64,000 nt of DNA from Sipunculus nudus (GCA_026874595.1 CM049313.1:54152659-54216658); one strand, 5' to 3'; shown: positions 1 through 11,530, numbered from the stretch's first letter. Program-made: numbers and translations. The notes: a model not told the origin generated them from the letters alone.

Positions 1-63
1 TTGATACCGTGGTAAACAACCGATAACCTAAGAATTAATCGAGTGTTGAATTAACACAAAATA

Positions 64-305
64 ATACATGTGAACTCACGAAACTGTTTCGCCTCACTTG
101 CCGCAGCAGCTGTCCTTGTTAATGTGTTTGGATTAATTTGTCAGACCATAACTCGTTATAAACACGTGGATATAAAAATAGATACAAACTGTGTCCTGTG
201 CGATCAGCGTTTTCTGGTGTCTTTTTATTAAGGGTTCCAGGAATGATACTTTTAGTTAATCGACGACAGATATCGGAACAGGCCCTTTGAAAGAACACGT
301 GTAGG
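64..305 (+). repeat. Dispersed repeat family B, copy 1
   Basis: Aligns by eye with stretches near 5560-5805 and 41205-41440 in the same orientation. Shared landmarks in order are CACTTGCCGCAGC or a variant of it, TGTCCTTGTTAAT, TTTGGATTA, ATAAACACGTGG, GCGTTTTCTGG and ATATCGGAACAGGCC. No reading frame is conserved between copies, so it is a non-coding interspersed element or a fragment of a larger one. The LINE insertion starts about 45 bp downstream. The borders are approximate. Confidence 0.55.
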
Positions 306-349
306 CCTACAGCAACAAAAGTGTAACATCATGGTATGTTTCAACGTGC

Positions 350-367
350 AGTCGTGTAGTCTGTTTT
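350..367. repeat. Target-site duplication of LINE, 3' side copy
   Basis: AGTCGTGTAGTCTGTTTT here is repeated exactly at 2546-2563 and flanks the LINE-derived block. The last four T overlap the poly-A tail (poly-T on this strand), so the true duplication is 14-18 bp. This is the signature of target-primed reverse transcription. Confidence 0.85.
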
Positions 368-2546
368 TTTTTTTTATTGTGAAAATAATACATAACATAC
401 ATACATGCAACATATATAATACATTACATAGATACATGACGTAACAAATTACAAAACAATAACAAATGAACCCAGAACGTGTTATACATTATGTAAATGA
501 GATGGAAAAACAAGTTTATAATAACAAAGTATAATATTATTATCATAAAGATTTTACATCTGCCAGGTTGCAGTTTACTTTTTTTGTCCATGTTTGTTAA
601 TAGAAAAAAAGTGATACATACATAAAAATAACAAAATACTGTTATGTCTTTAAGATGCAAACAAGGTTGGACCATTTATTATTATGTTGGTTGAGTTTAC
701 CTCTTTTGATTGCTATCATTCTTTCTATTAAATATATTTCATTTATGAATTGCATAAAACCCTTCAAGTCTGGTTTCTTACTGTAACATCTGCAATTATA
801 TATATATATTTCTTTACAACAAGAGAAAGCATATTCAGCCAAACATATTTACTATTACCAAGTAGCACATTGCCATTTGATGGTTTAATGGTCACTCTGT
901 TTGAAGATTTCGCATTTAAGGTTCTCCAAATGTCCGTCCACAGTATCACTGTAAATGGGCATTCGCAAAAAATGTGTGCAAGAGTTTCATCTTCTTCTTT
1001 ACAGAAGGTGCATTTGCTTGTATCAATAATACGTATTTTATGTAGAAAAGGGTTTAATGTAAGTTTTCTATGTATTATATATATTATTGGAACATTCGTA
1101 ATTTTGATGATATTGTGGTTTTATAAAGTTTGGAGAAACCCTGGTAGACATTGTCTTCCAAGATGTTTAATTCGTCTGATCATTTTTTAATGCTTTTTCA
1201 GGTTTAACTATATGCTTGTTAACAATACTATTGTATATCTGTTGTGTATTTTCTTTGTTTAGAAATTCTTTTAAATTAATGTCTTATTCTATTGGTGCTA
1301 GCATATCTTTATCATACCCTTGGATAATTAGTTTCCACTTATTTGGTATTGCTTTTAGTAAACTAGCATAACTGAGAAAATCAATTTTACATCTGTATTT
1401 ATTACATACTTCTTTATAACTCATGAACTGTAAGTTTGTTTGTTTTAACAGATCTTTAATGTATAAAATTCCACTATTATACAGATTTTTATATAGTAAC
1501 GTTTTGTTTTGTACTTTTATATGAGAATTAAACCAAATACATTGCGACAAGATATCTTCACATGAATCTGGGTAATAATAATTATAGTCACACCAATAAT
1601 TCATAGTTTCCTCCCAGAAAGGTGCATTACAAGTCATTATATCTTTAACATCTTTACATGCTAAGTTACAGTTGAATGATGCCTCTCTAAGTTTAAAAAA
1701 TCCAAGACTGTTTTTCTCCAAGAATTCTGTGGGTTTTTATTTAGCAATCTTTTAATCCATGTTAATTTTAGTGCGGCGTTTTTGGAAGAAATATGAAACA
1801 TACTTAAACCCCCCTTTTCCACAGTTGCAATTAATGTTTGTCTTTTTATTAAATCTGCTCGTTTACCCCATATAAATTTATAAAGACGAGTTTCTATTTG
1901 TTTCATAAAGGCTCTAGAAGGGGTAGGTAACACTGATAAATGATATATTAATTGTGAAAGTACACAAGTTTTAAGTAAATTAATTTTGCCGAGCGGTGTC
2001 AGTTTTCTACCATTCCAAATGGATAAAATGTTATTTATTTTTTCATTAACAGGTTTGAAATTTGCATGTGATACATTCTCCAAAGAAGGAGAAACATTCA
2101 CTCCCAACAACGTCACACCGACCTCAGAGTATGTCACACCTAATTTTTTTTATAAAATTTTTGTTCAAATGATTACCCTCTCTCAACGGCATTAAAACTG
2201 TTTTATCTTTATTAATCTTAAGGCCAGAAATTTGTTTGAAATTTTCGAACAACTGTAGTGTTTCCTTTATACTCTGGTGATCATTTACCAAAACTGTTGT
2301 ATCATCTGCATATTGTATTATTTTACTTTGCTTATTATCCACAGTTATACCCTTTATACTTTCTTCTGATCTTATTGCAATTGCTAATAATTCTATACTT
2401 AATATAAACAAATATGGTGATAATGGGCACCCTTGTCTTACCCCTCTTGTAACCGAGTAAATAGGTGAACTGTATCCATTATTTATCACACAACTTGAGA
2501 TATTTTTGTTTACAGTTTTTATCATGGATATAAAGTTAGCATTGAA
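364..2546 (-). mobile_element. 5'-truncated L1/Tx1-like LINE insertion
   Basis: A non-LTR retrotransposon copy read on the minus strand. It begins inside the reverse transcriptase domain, runs through the RT C-terminal part and a terminal zinc-knuckle-like motif, has a short 3' untranslated stretch (about 641 to 376) and ends in a 12-base poly-A tail (T12 at 364-375). Identical 18-bp sequences at 350-367 and 2546-2563 flank it. Upstream of 2546 the reading frame continues into unrelated host sequence, so the 5' truncation point is sharply defined. The clade call (L1/Tx1 rather than RTE or CR1) rests on the RT style and the CxxC..H..C C-terminus and is an inference. Confidence 0.88.
642..2546 (-). 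pseudogene. Reverse transcriptase (LINE ORF2-like) pseudogene
   Basis: In order on the minus strand: an RT block with GVRQGCPLSPYLF; the catalytic YADD (2301-2312), followed by the SGLKINKDKT block; the region with LTPLGKINLLKT and YKFIWGKR; and a C-terminal CTFCKEEDETLAHIFCECPF motif (C-x2-C-x8-H-x4-C) near 961-1020. The last residues are SKKPDLKGFMQFINEIYL and a tail ending near 642. The frame is broken at least three times: at an A-run near 2140-2150, near 1715-1725, and by the stop and frame changes between about 1285 and 1030. It cannot encode an active protein. The endonuclease domain and the first half of the RT are absent because of 5' truncation. Confidence 0.88.
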
Positions 2547-2563
2547 GTCGTGTAGTCTGTTTT
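2546..2563. repeat. Target-site duplication of LINE, 5' side copy
   Basis: Exact match to 350-367. The base before it (A at 2545) differs from the one at 349 (C), which marks the border. Confidence 0.85.
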
Positions 2564-3965
2564 CATAATTAGAGTCAAAGACCAAGGAACAATTTATTTT
2601 TCTTGAATTAAGCCCTGGTCGAAACTAAGTGTAAAACGAAAGCATGTTAAAAGCTGACCTACGTTATCCCAATTAAAAATGTTTTGAATGGCCACAAAAT
2701 CACGTAAAAAACTATTATGTACTATAAAGACTCACCATAAGACTTTTTGCGATATGAATACAAAACACAAAAAGGCAAACTACCAAAGTGATATAGTTAA
2801 TAATTTTCTATACCGTCTGGTAAAATGTTTCACGTTTCCATGTACAACACCTATATCTGATTAAATATATCATAATATCAACTAATTCACACACTTTAAA
2901 TACCGTACGTTTCATCACATAACATCCTCAAACTAGGCCTTATTGGAGATTTTCTTCAAAACTGTTGATGAGTTACGCTCTTTACACAGCGCTTTACCTA
3001 TAGGCCTACTACCTATATCGTAAGCGCTGATTGTTTTGACCTCGTATCCTGAATCTCTACACCAGAGGGGAGCACTGTATTTTGGTCCAATCAGATGAGA
3101 CCCTGTCATGGAAGACAAAACGGTTTACAAAGCGAGATATACACGGGCCAATGTTGTTAATTTCGTTTTTTGTGACAGCACATCGCCCCGGCAACCGTTC
3201 GAACAGTCCAAAGGCCCAGAGAGATGGCCCCTACACGTGGTTTTCACAGGTCCTTGTGTACATGGGATGCCCGGCCGGTGAGCTGTATTTCAAACGAAAT
3301 GAAACAACATAGGTTCCGTGCACACCTCGCTCGCTGGTTTCCGTTTTGCTGGTTAACGGATACATGGCTACGCTATATAGTCGTAATGTCATAATCGAAT
3401 CGATCGCGTCGATGATGCGAGAACGTAGAGGGAGCAATTAAAATTCGACTTTTGTATACTAAGAGAAACCACTCGAGTGCACTTGAAGCGCAGCTATGGG
3501 CGGAGCCATGATGGTATTTGGTTAGCTGCCAGACTACGACCCATCACCTAGTGTCTAAATGTATCATAAATGGTCAAACAAGGCAGCGGGAAAATCAGTA
3601 GCTTCTTTAGAAGCGCAAGATTTCCGCTGCCTCGGCAGCGTATTGATGAGTTGAAAAAAAATTACCGAGCATGAAAACATTTGAAATGTCGTAAAGTTAC
3701 ATTTAATGCAGTTCACACCAGAACCTGTGCTTAATCAACTGACTCGGGTATTTGAAAGATGATTACACCTACATCCACGATAGACCTCTAGTTTCGCAAA
3801 AGTAATTGAATAAAAAAATTCTTATAAATGGTTTTGCACTTGTGGGACCTAAGAAAGCTACCCCCCTTGAAAAATCTTCCTATTAACAAAGAATAAGATA
3901 TTGACATGAACTCATCGATCCCATAATGGGGAGACTAAATATAGTTGTTGTTCATAGTGTTTTTT
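2564..3965. other. No gene recognised; contains a structured hairpin
   Basis: Short open frames here (for example 2933-3118 minus and 3082-3312 plus) show no recognisable domain and overlap one another on both strands. The only structure noted is the nested hairpin at 3582-3631. Confidence 0.5.
3582..3631. other. Nested 50-nt hairpin
   Basis: The arms GGCAGCGG (3582-3589) and CCGCTGCC (3624-3631) are perfectly complementary. Inside them AAATC pairs with GATTT, leaving a two-base bulge. An inner stem GCTTCT/AGAAGC (3601-3614) closes a 2-base loop. That gives about 19 pairs in 50 nt. It could be a structured RNA, a DNA foldback or part of a repeat; no function is assigned. Confidence 0.5.
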
Positions 3966-4800
3966 AGATCAGCTGACTGTAAGTCATCCGAGCTATAGCG
4001 ATCACCCTTTGTCCGTCGTCCGTTAACAGGGCACAAATCGTAACCGTTAGACCAAAAAAACTTCAAACTGTAGTCCAGGGAGGTCTATGAAAAAATCTCC
4101 TTGGAAACTTGAAATTACGTCTCTGTTACCCATATCCTCCGAGCTCTTGGACTCATACCCCCCCCCCCCCCCCCAGAATAATTAAAACATTTATACAACA
4201 GCTGCATATTGATCATGGAGTGTTTCACCAGTTTATGGAGACTGGTGGCATAACCTGTATTTTTCCTTTTTTTTTACGCATTTTGCACTTTTTTCCTCTA
4301 TTTTGGAACCTTCAAATGAAGTGGTCTCGCTGTTAATTATATGGCATTATAACCTTAAATTTACTGATAGAAATCATTACTTTACAACCAGGGACGTCAT
4401 AGGCAAATATCCATGGAAACCTGAAATTAGGTCATGGTGATCTATATTTTGAGAATTAGGGGAGAAAACATGATTTTTAGCACTAAGTGCACACAAATTG
4501 TATCCATTTTGCCAAAAAAAACCTACATATGACTCTTAATGAGGTCCATAGAAATCTCTTTGGAAACCTGAAATAATGTCACTGGGACCTATATTATGCA
4601 AGCTGAGGGAAAGAACATGATTTTAACACTCTGATCGTGACGGGTACACATGGTACCAACTTGATGTAGAATAAGGTCAATGTAATCTATAACTAAGGTC
4701 TGTTGGCAAAAATCATGACTTTGAGCACTCTGGGAGTTATTTTATCCATTGTTCAAGGCTCCTTGAATTCAGCTGTTCTTCATGGTCCGTGAACGACTTT
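3966..4800 (+). repeat. Dispersed repeat family A, copy 1
   Basis: Begins with AGCTGACTGTAAGTCATCC and GCGATCACCCTTTGTCCGTC, then two or three degenerate units, each with a block like GGGCACAAATCGTAACC, GAGGTCTATGAAAAAAT and CTTGGAAACTTGAAATTA. The same blocks occur in reverse orientation at 39926-41150. The unit-by-unit similarity and lack of a frame point to a non-autonomous element. A C17 tract (4158-4174) interrupts it. Confidence 0.6.
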
Positions 4801-4974
4801 TTAATAATGATTTAGGGATGGTAACTTTCATCCATACTGATGAGTGTCGATCTAAATCACGCTTGTCCGCATGAATAGATTTTCGGCTCCGTCAGTCAGT
4901 CAATTTTCTTCTCTATATGCACGTGTGACGATATTTGCGAAACGTGTTTATATAACCATGACATATCTTGTTTT

Positions 4975-5198
4975 TTATTCGTCACTATGTCTTTGCTCAC
5001 AGACAGCTCGCCTGGGAAAGTGATCGTTCGCGTAATACCACCGACCAGAATGGGGTCCAAAACACATGTAACTGTCCGTGGTTTCCATTGCAACTTGCCC
5101 ATTTCGCCAGTTGGTGAAGGTGACCTCTTGACCAGTTGCTTCCCAAATCCAATTCCGGTCCTGTTCGATCTTGTTAGCTGAGCTGAAGAAGCACCAGT
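4975..5198 (-). CDS. C-type lectin domain, 3' terminal exon
   Basis: Encodes the C-terminal half of a C-type lectin-like fold: DWCFF, then NWIWEATGQ, VTFTNWRNGQ, DSYMCFGPHSGRW and AVCEQ, then stop. W-x-W-x-x-TG, FTNW-x-x-GQ and VCE are the standard strand landmarks. The exon starts after a TTTGCCAG acceptor, and its first two bases complete the phase-1 codon left by the exon at 6194-6394. The classical EPN/QPD and WND calcium/sugar ligands are not seen (NWRNGQVA and RWYYAND instead), and the usual third conserved cysteine before the final VCE is missing. Calcium-dependent sugar binding is therefore doubtful. The protein is probably secreted, as most invertebrate single-domain lectins are, but no signal-peptide exon was identified. 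An AATAAA overlaps the stop codon. Confidence 0.82.
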
Positions 5199-5554
5199 CT
5201 GGCAAAGAATATCATATTGTAATGTAACCCTGTAGATATGGATAAAAATCAAACAAAAGCTAAACGACGCTTCAATTTCGGTTAGAGGTCGACAGCAGTA
5301 GTAGGTCTATCTGCAGTCGGAGAAAGATTAAAGGTGCCCATTCAGATGCCTTACGAAAAAAGAATTTATGTTATATCCTGCTTCTTCTGTGTATATATTA
5401 ATGATCTAAGGGAAATTCTGGCTATGAAAAGTACTTATAACGCCTCTGTGAAGGATGTATGAATTTGTTTTTCAATAACATGTTTGTAAACAAAGCAATA
5501 TTGACAAAAGGGAAAAACATATAACCTGAGGTGGTAGTTTGCATAAATACCGAG

Positions 5555-5805
5555 GTAGAAAGGTCACTTTTTGCAAATCGCCATTTGCAAAGCTCTTGCT
5601 TATCTGACTTACCACAAGATACCCCTGTTGAATTTGTGTTGATTATTTTGGCGGGTCCCACATATTATAAACACGTTGATATGAACTAAACAAGCAGCCT
5701 ATGTGCGGTGATATACACGTTTTTTGGCCTATTTTCTATTAAAGCTCCAAGGGATTACCTTTAGTTTATAAATGTCAAATAGGTGATTTTGCCCCTTATA
5801 CAAAC
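5555..5805 (+). repeat. Dispersed repeat family B, copy 2 (inside lectin intron)
   Basis: Shares ATCTGACTTACCACAAGAT, TGTTGAATTTG, ATAAACACGTTG and TTTTTTGGCCTATTTTCTATTA with the copy at 41205-41440, and the same order of blocks with 64-305. It lies in the intron between the two lectin exons, on the opposite strand to the gene. Confidence 0.5.
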
Positions 5806-6121
5806 GACCTTGGATATGTCGGTATCTGAAACAATTCATTTTCTTCTGCCAAGTTGACCTAACATTAATGAAACCCACCTGTTACTTTCCGAGACACTAT
5901 TATACAATTATATATTTCGAAAGACAGGCAGACAAAGATACTACCACTACCATAGACAAACTATACTTAAACACTGAGTTATGTTCAATTTCATTGGCGG
6001 AGGTCAATGCTATATAAGTATATTATATATCCGATCGAATCTTTCTCATATTGCCATTTGATTATTATTGTTTCCTGAAGTTGGAAAGATATAATTCTTA
6101 AATAAATAGCACGGTACGGCA

Positions 6122-6154
<33 letters not shown>
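6122..6154. repeat. (TA)n(TG)n microsatellite
   Basis: A compound TA then TG dinucleotide tract inside the lectin intron, 40 bp from the exon border at 6194. Confidence 0.9.
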
Positions 6155-6193
6155 AAATGAATCATCCCTTTCAGTGCAAACAATGATTATTAC

Positions 6194-6394
6194 CAGGTTT
6201 GTCATCGAAACATCCTTGTAAGTGTTTATTTTCTTCCCGTGTTTCAATGCTGACCAGGTCGGCATCTTTGGTCAAACACTCAGTCCTCGCCCTGTTCCTG
6301 AAAAGGTACTGTTGGATCAGTTTGTAGCAGGAATAGCCTCTCCCTGTAACATCTTTTCTATCAGCAAACGGACAGGAGAACTCATCGCCACACG
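6194..6394 (-). CDS. C-type lectin domain, 5' half exon
   Basis: Encodes CGDEFSCPFADRK, then GYSCYKL (the first domain cysteine), RARTECLTKDADLVSIETRE and ENKHLQGCFDDKP. SCYKL and LVSI-x-x-x-EE are hallmark positions of the C-type lectin fold. The acceptor is TTTTTATATCCAG|CG and the donor is CCTG|GTAATA. The exon is 201 nt with phase 1 at both ends and joins in frame to the exon at 4975-5198, giving about 141 residues. An open frame continues upstream for some 30 residues, but the acceptor argues those bases are intronic. A separate leader exon is expected further up the minus strand and was not found. Confidence 0.82.
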
Positions 6395-7780
6395 CTGGAT
6401 ATAAAAATAACATTGATGCATTGGGTTGGAGAGATATTGGCATATTGACAAGTGTTAACATAGCCGTTAATAAACGTCTCAATAGACATTTATATTGGGC
6501 TGGTAAGCCTAACTTGAAGTACGTTGGTCGTAGACTCTCTCAGGGAGCTAAATTGTCCCTGGTGTCAACATCTACCACACATATGTCTCCTATACAGAAA
6601 AGCCGGGGTAGGGTACGGGAGTTGCAATGCTCCTTACGGATCGACTTCAGGATGCCGGTATTGAGCTAATGATGTCGTGGGATGACCCTGCGACCCCCGG
6701 GGTTTCTTAACAGGTTGATGGGAGCTTTAAATAGGCTTTCTTGTCGCACGGCAAGGTTTGACAGTTAAAACAAGTAGTCCCGACCAACCCCACAATTCCT
6801 AACTGGAAGATGCTTGTTTTGAGTAGAAAAGACCTCTAGCAGAAGGTTGTCTGAATTGCGACAAATTTTGATTTTGAAATTTGGCAGTTGAGGCAAGTGG
6901 TCCCGGCCGTCCCACAATTCCAAATTGGAACAGTTCATTTCTATGGCGGAAGGCTGTTACCTCAGGAGCCACTCCAATTATATTATTTAAAATTTTTATC
7001 ATGAGATTGTGAACGTAACTCGGAATTAAGACCAATTCATCTATATGAACATGGTCTTTCAAAGGGAAATGATAAGGATTCTAAGTCCGTGGTAACTGGT
7101 GGCCGGAAATGATTATAAAATAATGTTTGATAATTGAAAGAAATAAAACTACCGATGACCGATTTTCAGCGCTTATTTTATGTTACTTTTATATTACCTG
7201 TATATTATATCTTGTATAAGATTATACCTGAAATAATGACCGTGTGAATTCAGTCTTTAACTTGAACATCACGCTATAAGATCAAGGTCCAACCTAGTTC
7301 TTTTAATGCTTGCCACGATTTCTCTGAATATACATACATAATCGCTTTTTATCGACTTTGCAAAATGCAACCATTTAAATCGATTATTACAGAAAACTAC
7401 CAATCATCGATATAATCGTATAATCGGCACACTACTAAAATGAAGGGTGTTCACCGACCAAGTTTACGTTGTCTTTTATTTCTCAGACCAGATGACGTTG
7501 ATGTCATCTTTAAGATCATGTCAACTAGAGTGGTCACGTGGTTCTTCGTGTCCCCTTTGTATCCTCGACTGCACCATTTTTTGTACGAAATTCCCCTCAT
7601 TAATCTATGTGGCTTCTCGCTCTTCTGTTGTACTCCATGAATGCTTTCATTCGCTTGACAAAGTAAGACGTGTACCAAAGATAACGCTGGGGGTATAAAA
7701 GAGACATTGTCAAGAAAATGTTAAATTACTTGTGGAAATTCAATATTGTATGAGTAGAAAGTATACGGTATTAGCAATAT

Positions 7781-7819
<39 letters not shown>

Positions 7820-9670
7820 TATTTATTGCATGCAAAACTTATCAGCATATGGTTTCAACAAGACATGTAAAACACATGATGAATATACAATGTACCCCTG
7901 ATTTATGCAAATAAAACACAAATTTGCAAATAATTTCTTCCTTCCGCAAAAGATAAATGGCAAATCTTTTACCCATGATCATATCTCTCACAATGGAGTG
8001 AAAGAGACGGAAATCAATGAAGGGCAGTGCTTGTTTGGCACTTCATGGGGGGGGGGGGGGGGGGATGGAAGGCACGGCATAAAATATGACATGTGCTACT
8101 CGAACAGAAAATTTTGTGACAACAAGAGGTATTAGGGAAAGTGATTTTCGTAATATCAATGACATGTTGATTAACAATATTAATTTTCATGAGACAAGTC
8201 CATATTGACTAGTCATGTGAAAGGATAATAAAAATGCTTTGTCAGCTGTTCTGCATCCCTTACCTAAGATAGTTGTGGTACTGAGCTTCAGCATCTTCAT
8301 ACTGAAATAAAAGCAAATTTCATCTCCCATGCATTGCTGATTATTTTCTGGGAGAAGCCCGTGTCTGCCAGTTTGGGTTGTTTGCAATAACGTTAGACCT
8401 CTTTCTTCTCAACAGACCTTTTTTATCCACTGGCATCTGGCATCTGCTGGCAACAACTTACACTATTCTCGCGTTCCTTTGATCTATAGTGATCTAAAGG
8501 TGCTATTTTTTGTAGTATCGTAAAAGCTAAAAATTGAAGTACCTATCTTGTCGTTAAAGAAGAGGCTCCTCCTGATGTTTCAGACATGTATCTAGTTTCA
8601 TTTAACAAAACCTCAATTTCGCTTACTAGACCGAACAGAGCATACGCCAGTTGAGCATAGTGTGCATGATCGTAGAAAAGGTCTATTGCGATGAAAGAAT
8701 TCTATATGTAACCATGTATCCACATACCCATTTGTTCAAAATACTCAGCTTAACGATAATGGCTGATACTTCACAGGGAATATAATGTTAAGAGACAAAA
8801 GCCTGCTTAATGAGAGGCTCCGTCATGAACGTTTATTTATCCATTAGTCACAGATCCATATGAGGACAGCTATAAACACGTTACTAAAGTTGGGAGCCCA
8901 TATTAATTGGCCTGTCAGTTCATTAAACACAGGATTGGTTGTGTATTTTTTTTATTAAATCTGTACTTTTTCTCCACAACTTACCGATCCGAAGATCAAA
9001 CAAATCTGTCAAGAATGTGTGTATACATTAATCTCTTTTATTTATATAAACAGCTGTTAACGTTTTATACAATTCCATTTAGGTCTGATTATAAATCAAA
9101 GTATATTATTGTTTGCTAGACGTTTTATTTTGAATAATGTTTTCTGACCTTTCCATCCTACTATGAAAATATATTCTTGGCGCGTGCATATGTTGTCCTT
9201 ATGTAAGGAATGGTTTTCCTTCACAGTGAGAGCTTTCGGTCGCCTATTTTGAATAACATCATTTACAAAGTGCATTTAAGGCAAAAGCGATCAATAACAC
9301 GATATTGTTTCTTTTGTATACTTATGTTTTTGCAAAGGATAGTCTTTGGAATATCTTTTTTTAACATATTGTCAGCCGCAGCCAAAAACAAAAGCGAGCT
9401 AGATATTGTTTTCACTGTTTATCTAAAATATAATAGGTGTACAAAACCATAAAAGCTTTAACATAATAAACAAACAGGTTTAAAGTGAATACCTTTCATA
9501 AGGATAATGGGGTATGATAGCCAGTCTCACCTGAATCACTGTTTTGATACCAGTACATGACAACTGATGACAAGGAAATTTGCTGTTCATTTAATCAGAT
9601 CCCAGGATCTGAGATCTTTCAATAATTTTGTTTCGTTTGCAACATGTATCTGTTTATTATGCGCAGCTTG
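6395..9670. other. Intergenic or intronic, no gene recognised
   Basis: AT-rich sequence with short unremarkable frames. It holds a (TA)n/poly-T tract at 7787-7820 and a G18 tract at 8047-8064. Possible upstream exons of the lectin gene (minus strand) would lie here, but none has a convincing signal peptide with splice sites. Confidence 0.45.
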
Positions 9671-9827
9671 ACATGTGCCTGGCGCTCTTATTCGTGTTAG
9701 GCGCAAGCCCTGTGCGTTGTTATGGGAACCGCACTTGTTGAACTCTGGTTTACCTGCAGAGTGTAAAGACAGCGTGACCGATGTAGTCTAAAAATTTTGA
9801 GTTTGTTCTTTGGGAGGTTTCGGACTA

Positions 9828-9867
9828 GAAGCTTCTGGACTTCGGGCGGGGGGGGGGATATAAATAA
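9828..9867 (+). promoter_or_regulatory. LTR core promoter: GAAnnTTC box plus TATA
   Basis: GAAGCTTC (9828-9835) lies 24 bp before TATAAATA (9859-9866), with a short G-run between. The neighbour LTR has the same arrangement at the same spacing. GAAnnTTC is the dyad of heat-shock elements; that assignment is an inference. Confidence 0.5.
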
Positions 9868-10176
9868 GGGCTGTGTTTGGAGCCGGCAGAGAGGAAAATA
9901 CCAGCGGATACTAAAGGGTGCGACTTTCTTGTAAGTCTTGGGACCTACTCCGATAATTGCACAGTTACAGATATTCTATGGACTTTTACAGACTTTATAC
10001 AGATTTTATATAGATTGTCTTCAGTTTTCCTTTGAGATTTTACCTGAACTTCATTTCTGAATAATAACAGATTGTCTTCGAGATTTATTTGGACTGTTAA
10101 GTTTTTATCATTGTTTTATCTTAAAAACTGTATAATTGTATTGATTAATGTATTGTTATGTTAAGATTGATCTAAG

Positions 10177-10182
10177 AATAAA
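10177..10182 (+). terminator. LTR polyadenylation signal AATAAA
   Basis: AATAAA is followed by a conserved AT-rich stretch and A-run, at the same relative place as AATAAA at 11531 in the related LTR. Confidence 0.6.
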
Positions 10183-11120
10183 TTATAATTATTTGTTAAC
10201 AAAAAAAAAAAACACTGACATCTTTATTCCCCTAGACATTTCACGCTGCCTAGTGTTGCGGAATCTAATTTGTTTTCGTCTCCGTAACAAGGGTTTAAGC
10301 TCGTCACGATATCGTGGATCTTTTATAATTAGGTTCCGAAACACATTCCAACAGGTTGGATTACATGTATGCACAAATAAAATACACTGCAAATTAAATT
10401 GACAATAGGTAATCGGTTCCAATATATCAATCAAGATAGATAAAATTTAGTTATGTACAAAGTACAAAGACGATAGCCAGGGGTCTATAGTGTTCAATAT
10501 GTGCCATAGTGTGCATGACAGAGGCTGGTCAAGAATAAAACGGTGAAAACTAGAAACATGCATTCTTAGGAAATCAAACCTTCGCCATGTTTGGGATGTT
10601 CCCAAAACCGTGTTTACATTCACCTATTCAGACCAAATAAATCACATTACCCCAAAATGAAAAGGTTGTTAAAATATGCCTAGGAATTTAAATGTGCATT
10701 TCGCTAATGTAATAGAGAAACAAAAAATATATCCTTTTTTTAACTAAAAAATCTGTGTCATCTAGCTCCTCACGCCCCTCTGTACTATCATAACTGACCA
10801 TTTGTCCTTCGTTCCTTTATCATTCCCATTTTATAAATTCTTGTGAATGTATGTATAGCTTGTTTATATATCCTTATTGTTACAGGTGCTCTTTTTATTG
10901 TGTGACACGGGCGTAACTCCTGTTGTGGCACTCGTGTCTGGCCGCGTATTACATTCTATGTTTAATCCGTACTGTTTGAACTCTCGTTGTCATGTAAGCC
11001 ATGGGTTTTCACGCCTGGTCGTGGGTCACGTGATGACCCTGGTGTGTGGAGATACACACTGCTATGTTCTTCTCGATAATTCCTGAAATGCGTGTTTACT
11101 GTGCAAGATCTTATAGACTG

Positions 11121-11172
11121 TTCGAGAAGTGGAAAATTCTCGGCTTGAAGAAGGTGTAAAGGTATATAAAAG
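11121..11172 (+). promoter_or_regulatory. LTR core promoter with two GAA/TTC dyads and TATA
   Basis: TTCGAGAA (11121-11128) and GAAAATTC (11132-11139) precede TATATAAAAG (11163-11172). The second dyad ends 24 bp before the TATA box, matching the spacing in the other LTR. Transcription probably starts near GGACTGTGTTTTAG just downstream. Confidence 0.55.
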
Positions 11173-11530
11173 GACTGTGTTTTAGAACGGGAGGGCAGAG
11201 AGCAGAGTAGATTCCACCGGACGCAGAAGCCTGTGTCAGATTCTAGGACCTTATCCGACGAATGCGGCAATTAAACATTTTCAAAGACTTTCTCCTGGAT
11301 TTTATGCATTTAGACTTCTGTTTACTTTCTGGATGTTACAAGAGCTTTACACTGGACTGTCATTCTCCGAGAGTGTACATTTAAAGGACTTATCGTGGTG
11401 ATGGTGTTGGTATCCAGGTACTGTGTACATACATTATTTTCTCTGTGATTGTATTGACTTGTTGCTATACCGCTGTTTTACTGTATAATTGTATTGATTT
11501 AGTGTATTGTATTGTTAGGGTTGTTTTAAA

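Larger units (their letters stand above)
9673..10343 (+). mobile_element. LTR-like sequence, relative of the solo LTR at 10878
   Basis: Co-linear with 10878-11688. It has a promoter-like block with TATAAATA and GGGCTGTGTTTGGAGC, a shared GGACCT(A/T)(C/A)TCCGA block, AATAAA at 10177-10182, then ATTTGTTAACAAAAAA, ACACTGAC, TCTTTATTC and TTCACGCTGCCTAGTGTT, and it ends GGTTCCGAAACA. The 3' (R-U5-like) part is strongly conserved with its relative and the 5' part much less so. No target duplication is visible and the 5' border is approximate. No gag-pol coding follows, so it is a solo LTR or LTR fragment. Confidence 0.7.

Noticed and set aside
750-1190. 146-codon plus-strand frame
   Set aside because: Antisense shadow of the LINE C-terminal region, which has clear zinc-knuckle and RT tail motifs on the minus strand.
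7600-7680. Minus-strand VKRMKAFMEYNRRAR, resembling the start of an HMG/Sox box
   Set aside because: The frame stops after a few more residues and none of the later HMG-box positions follow in any frame.
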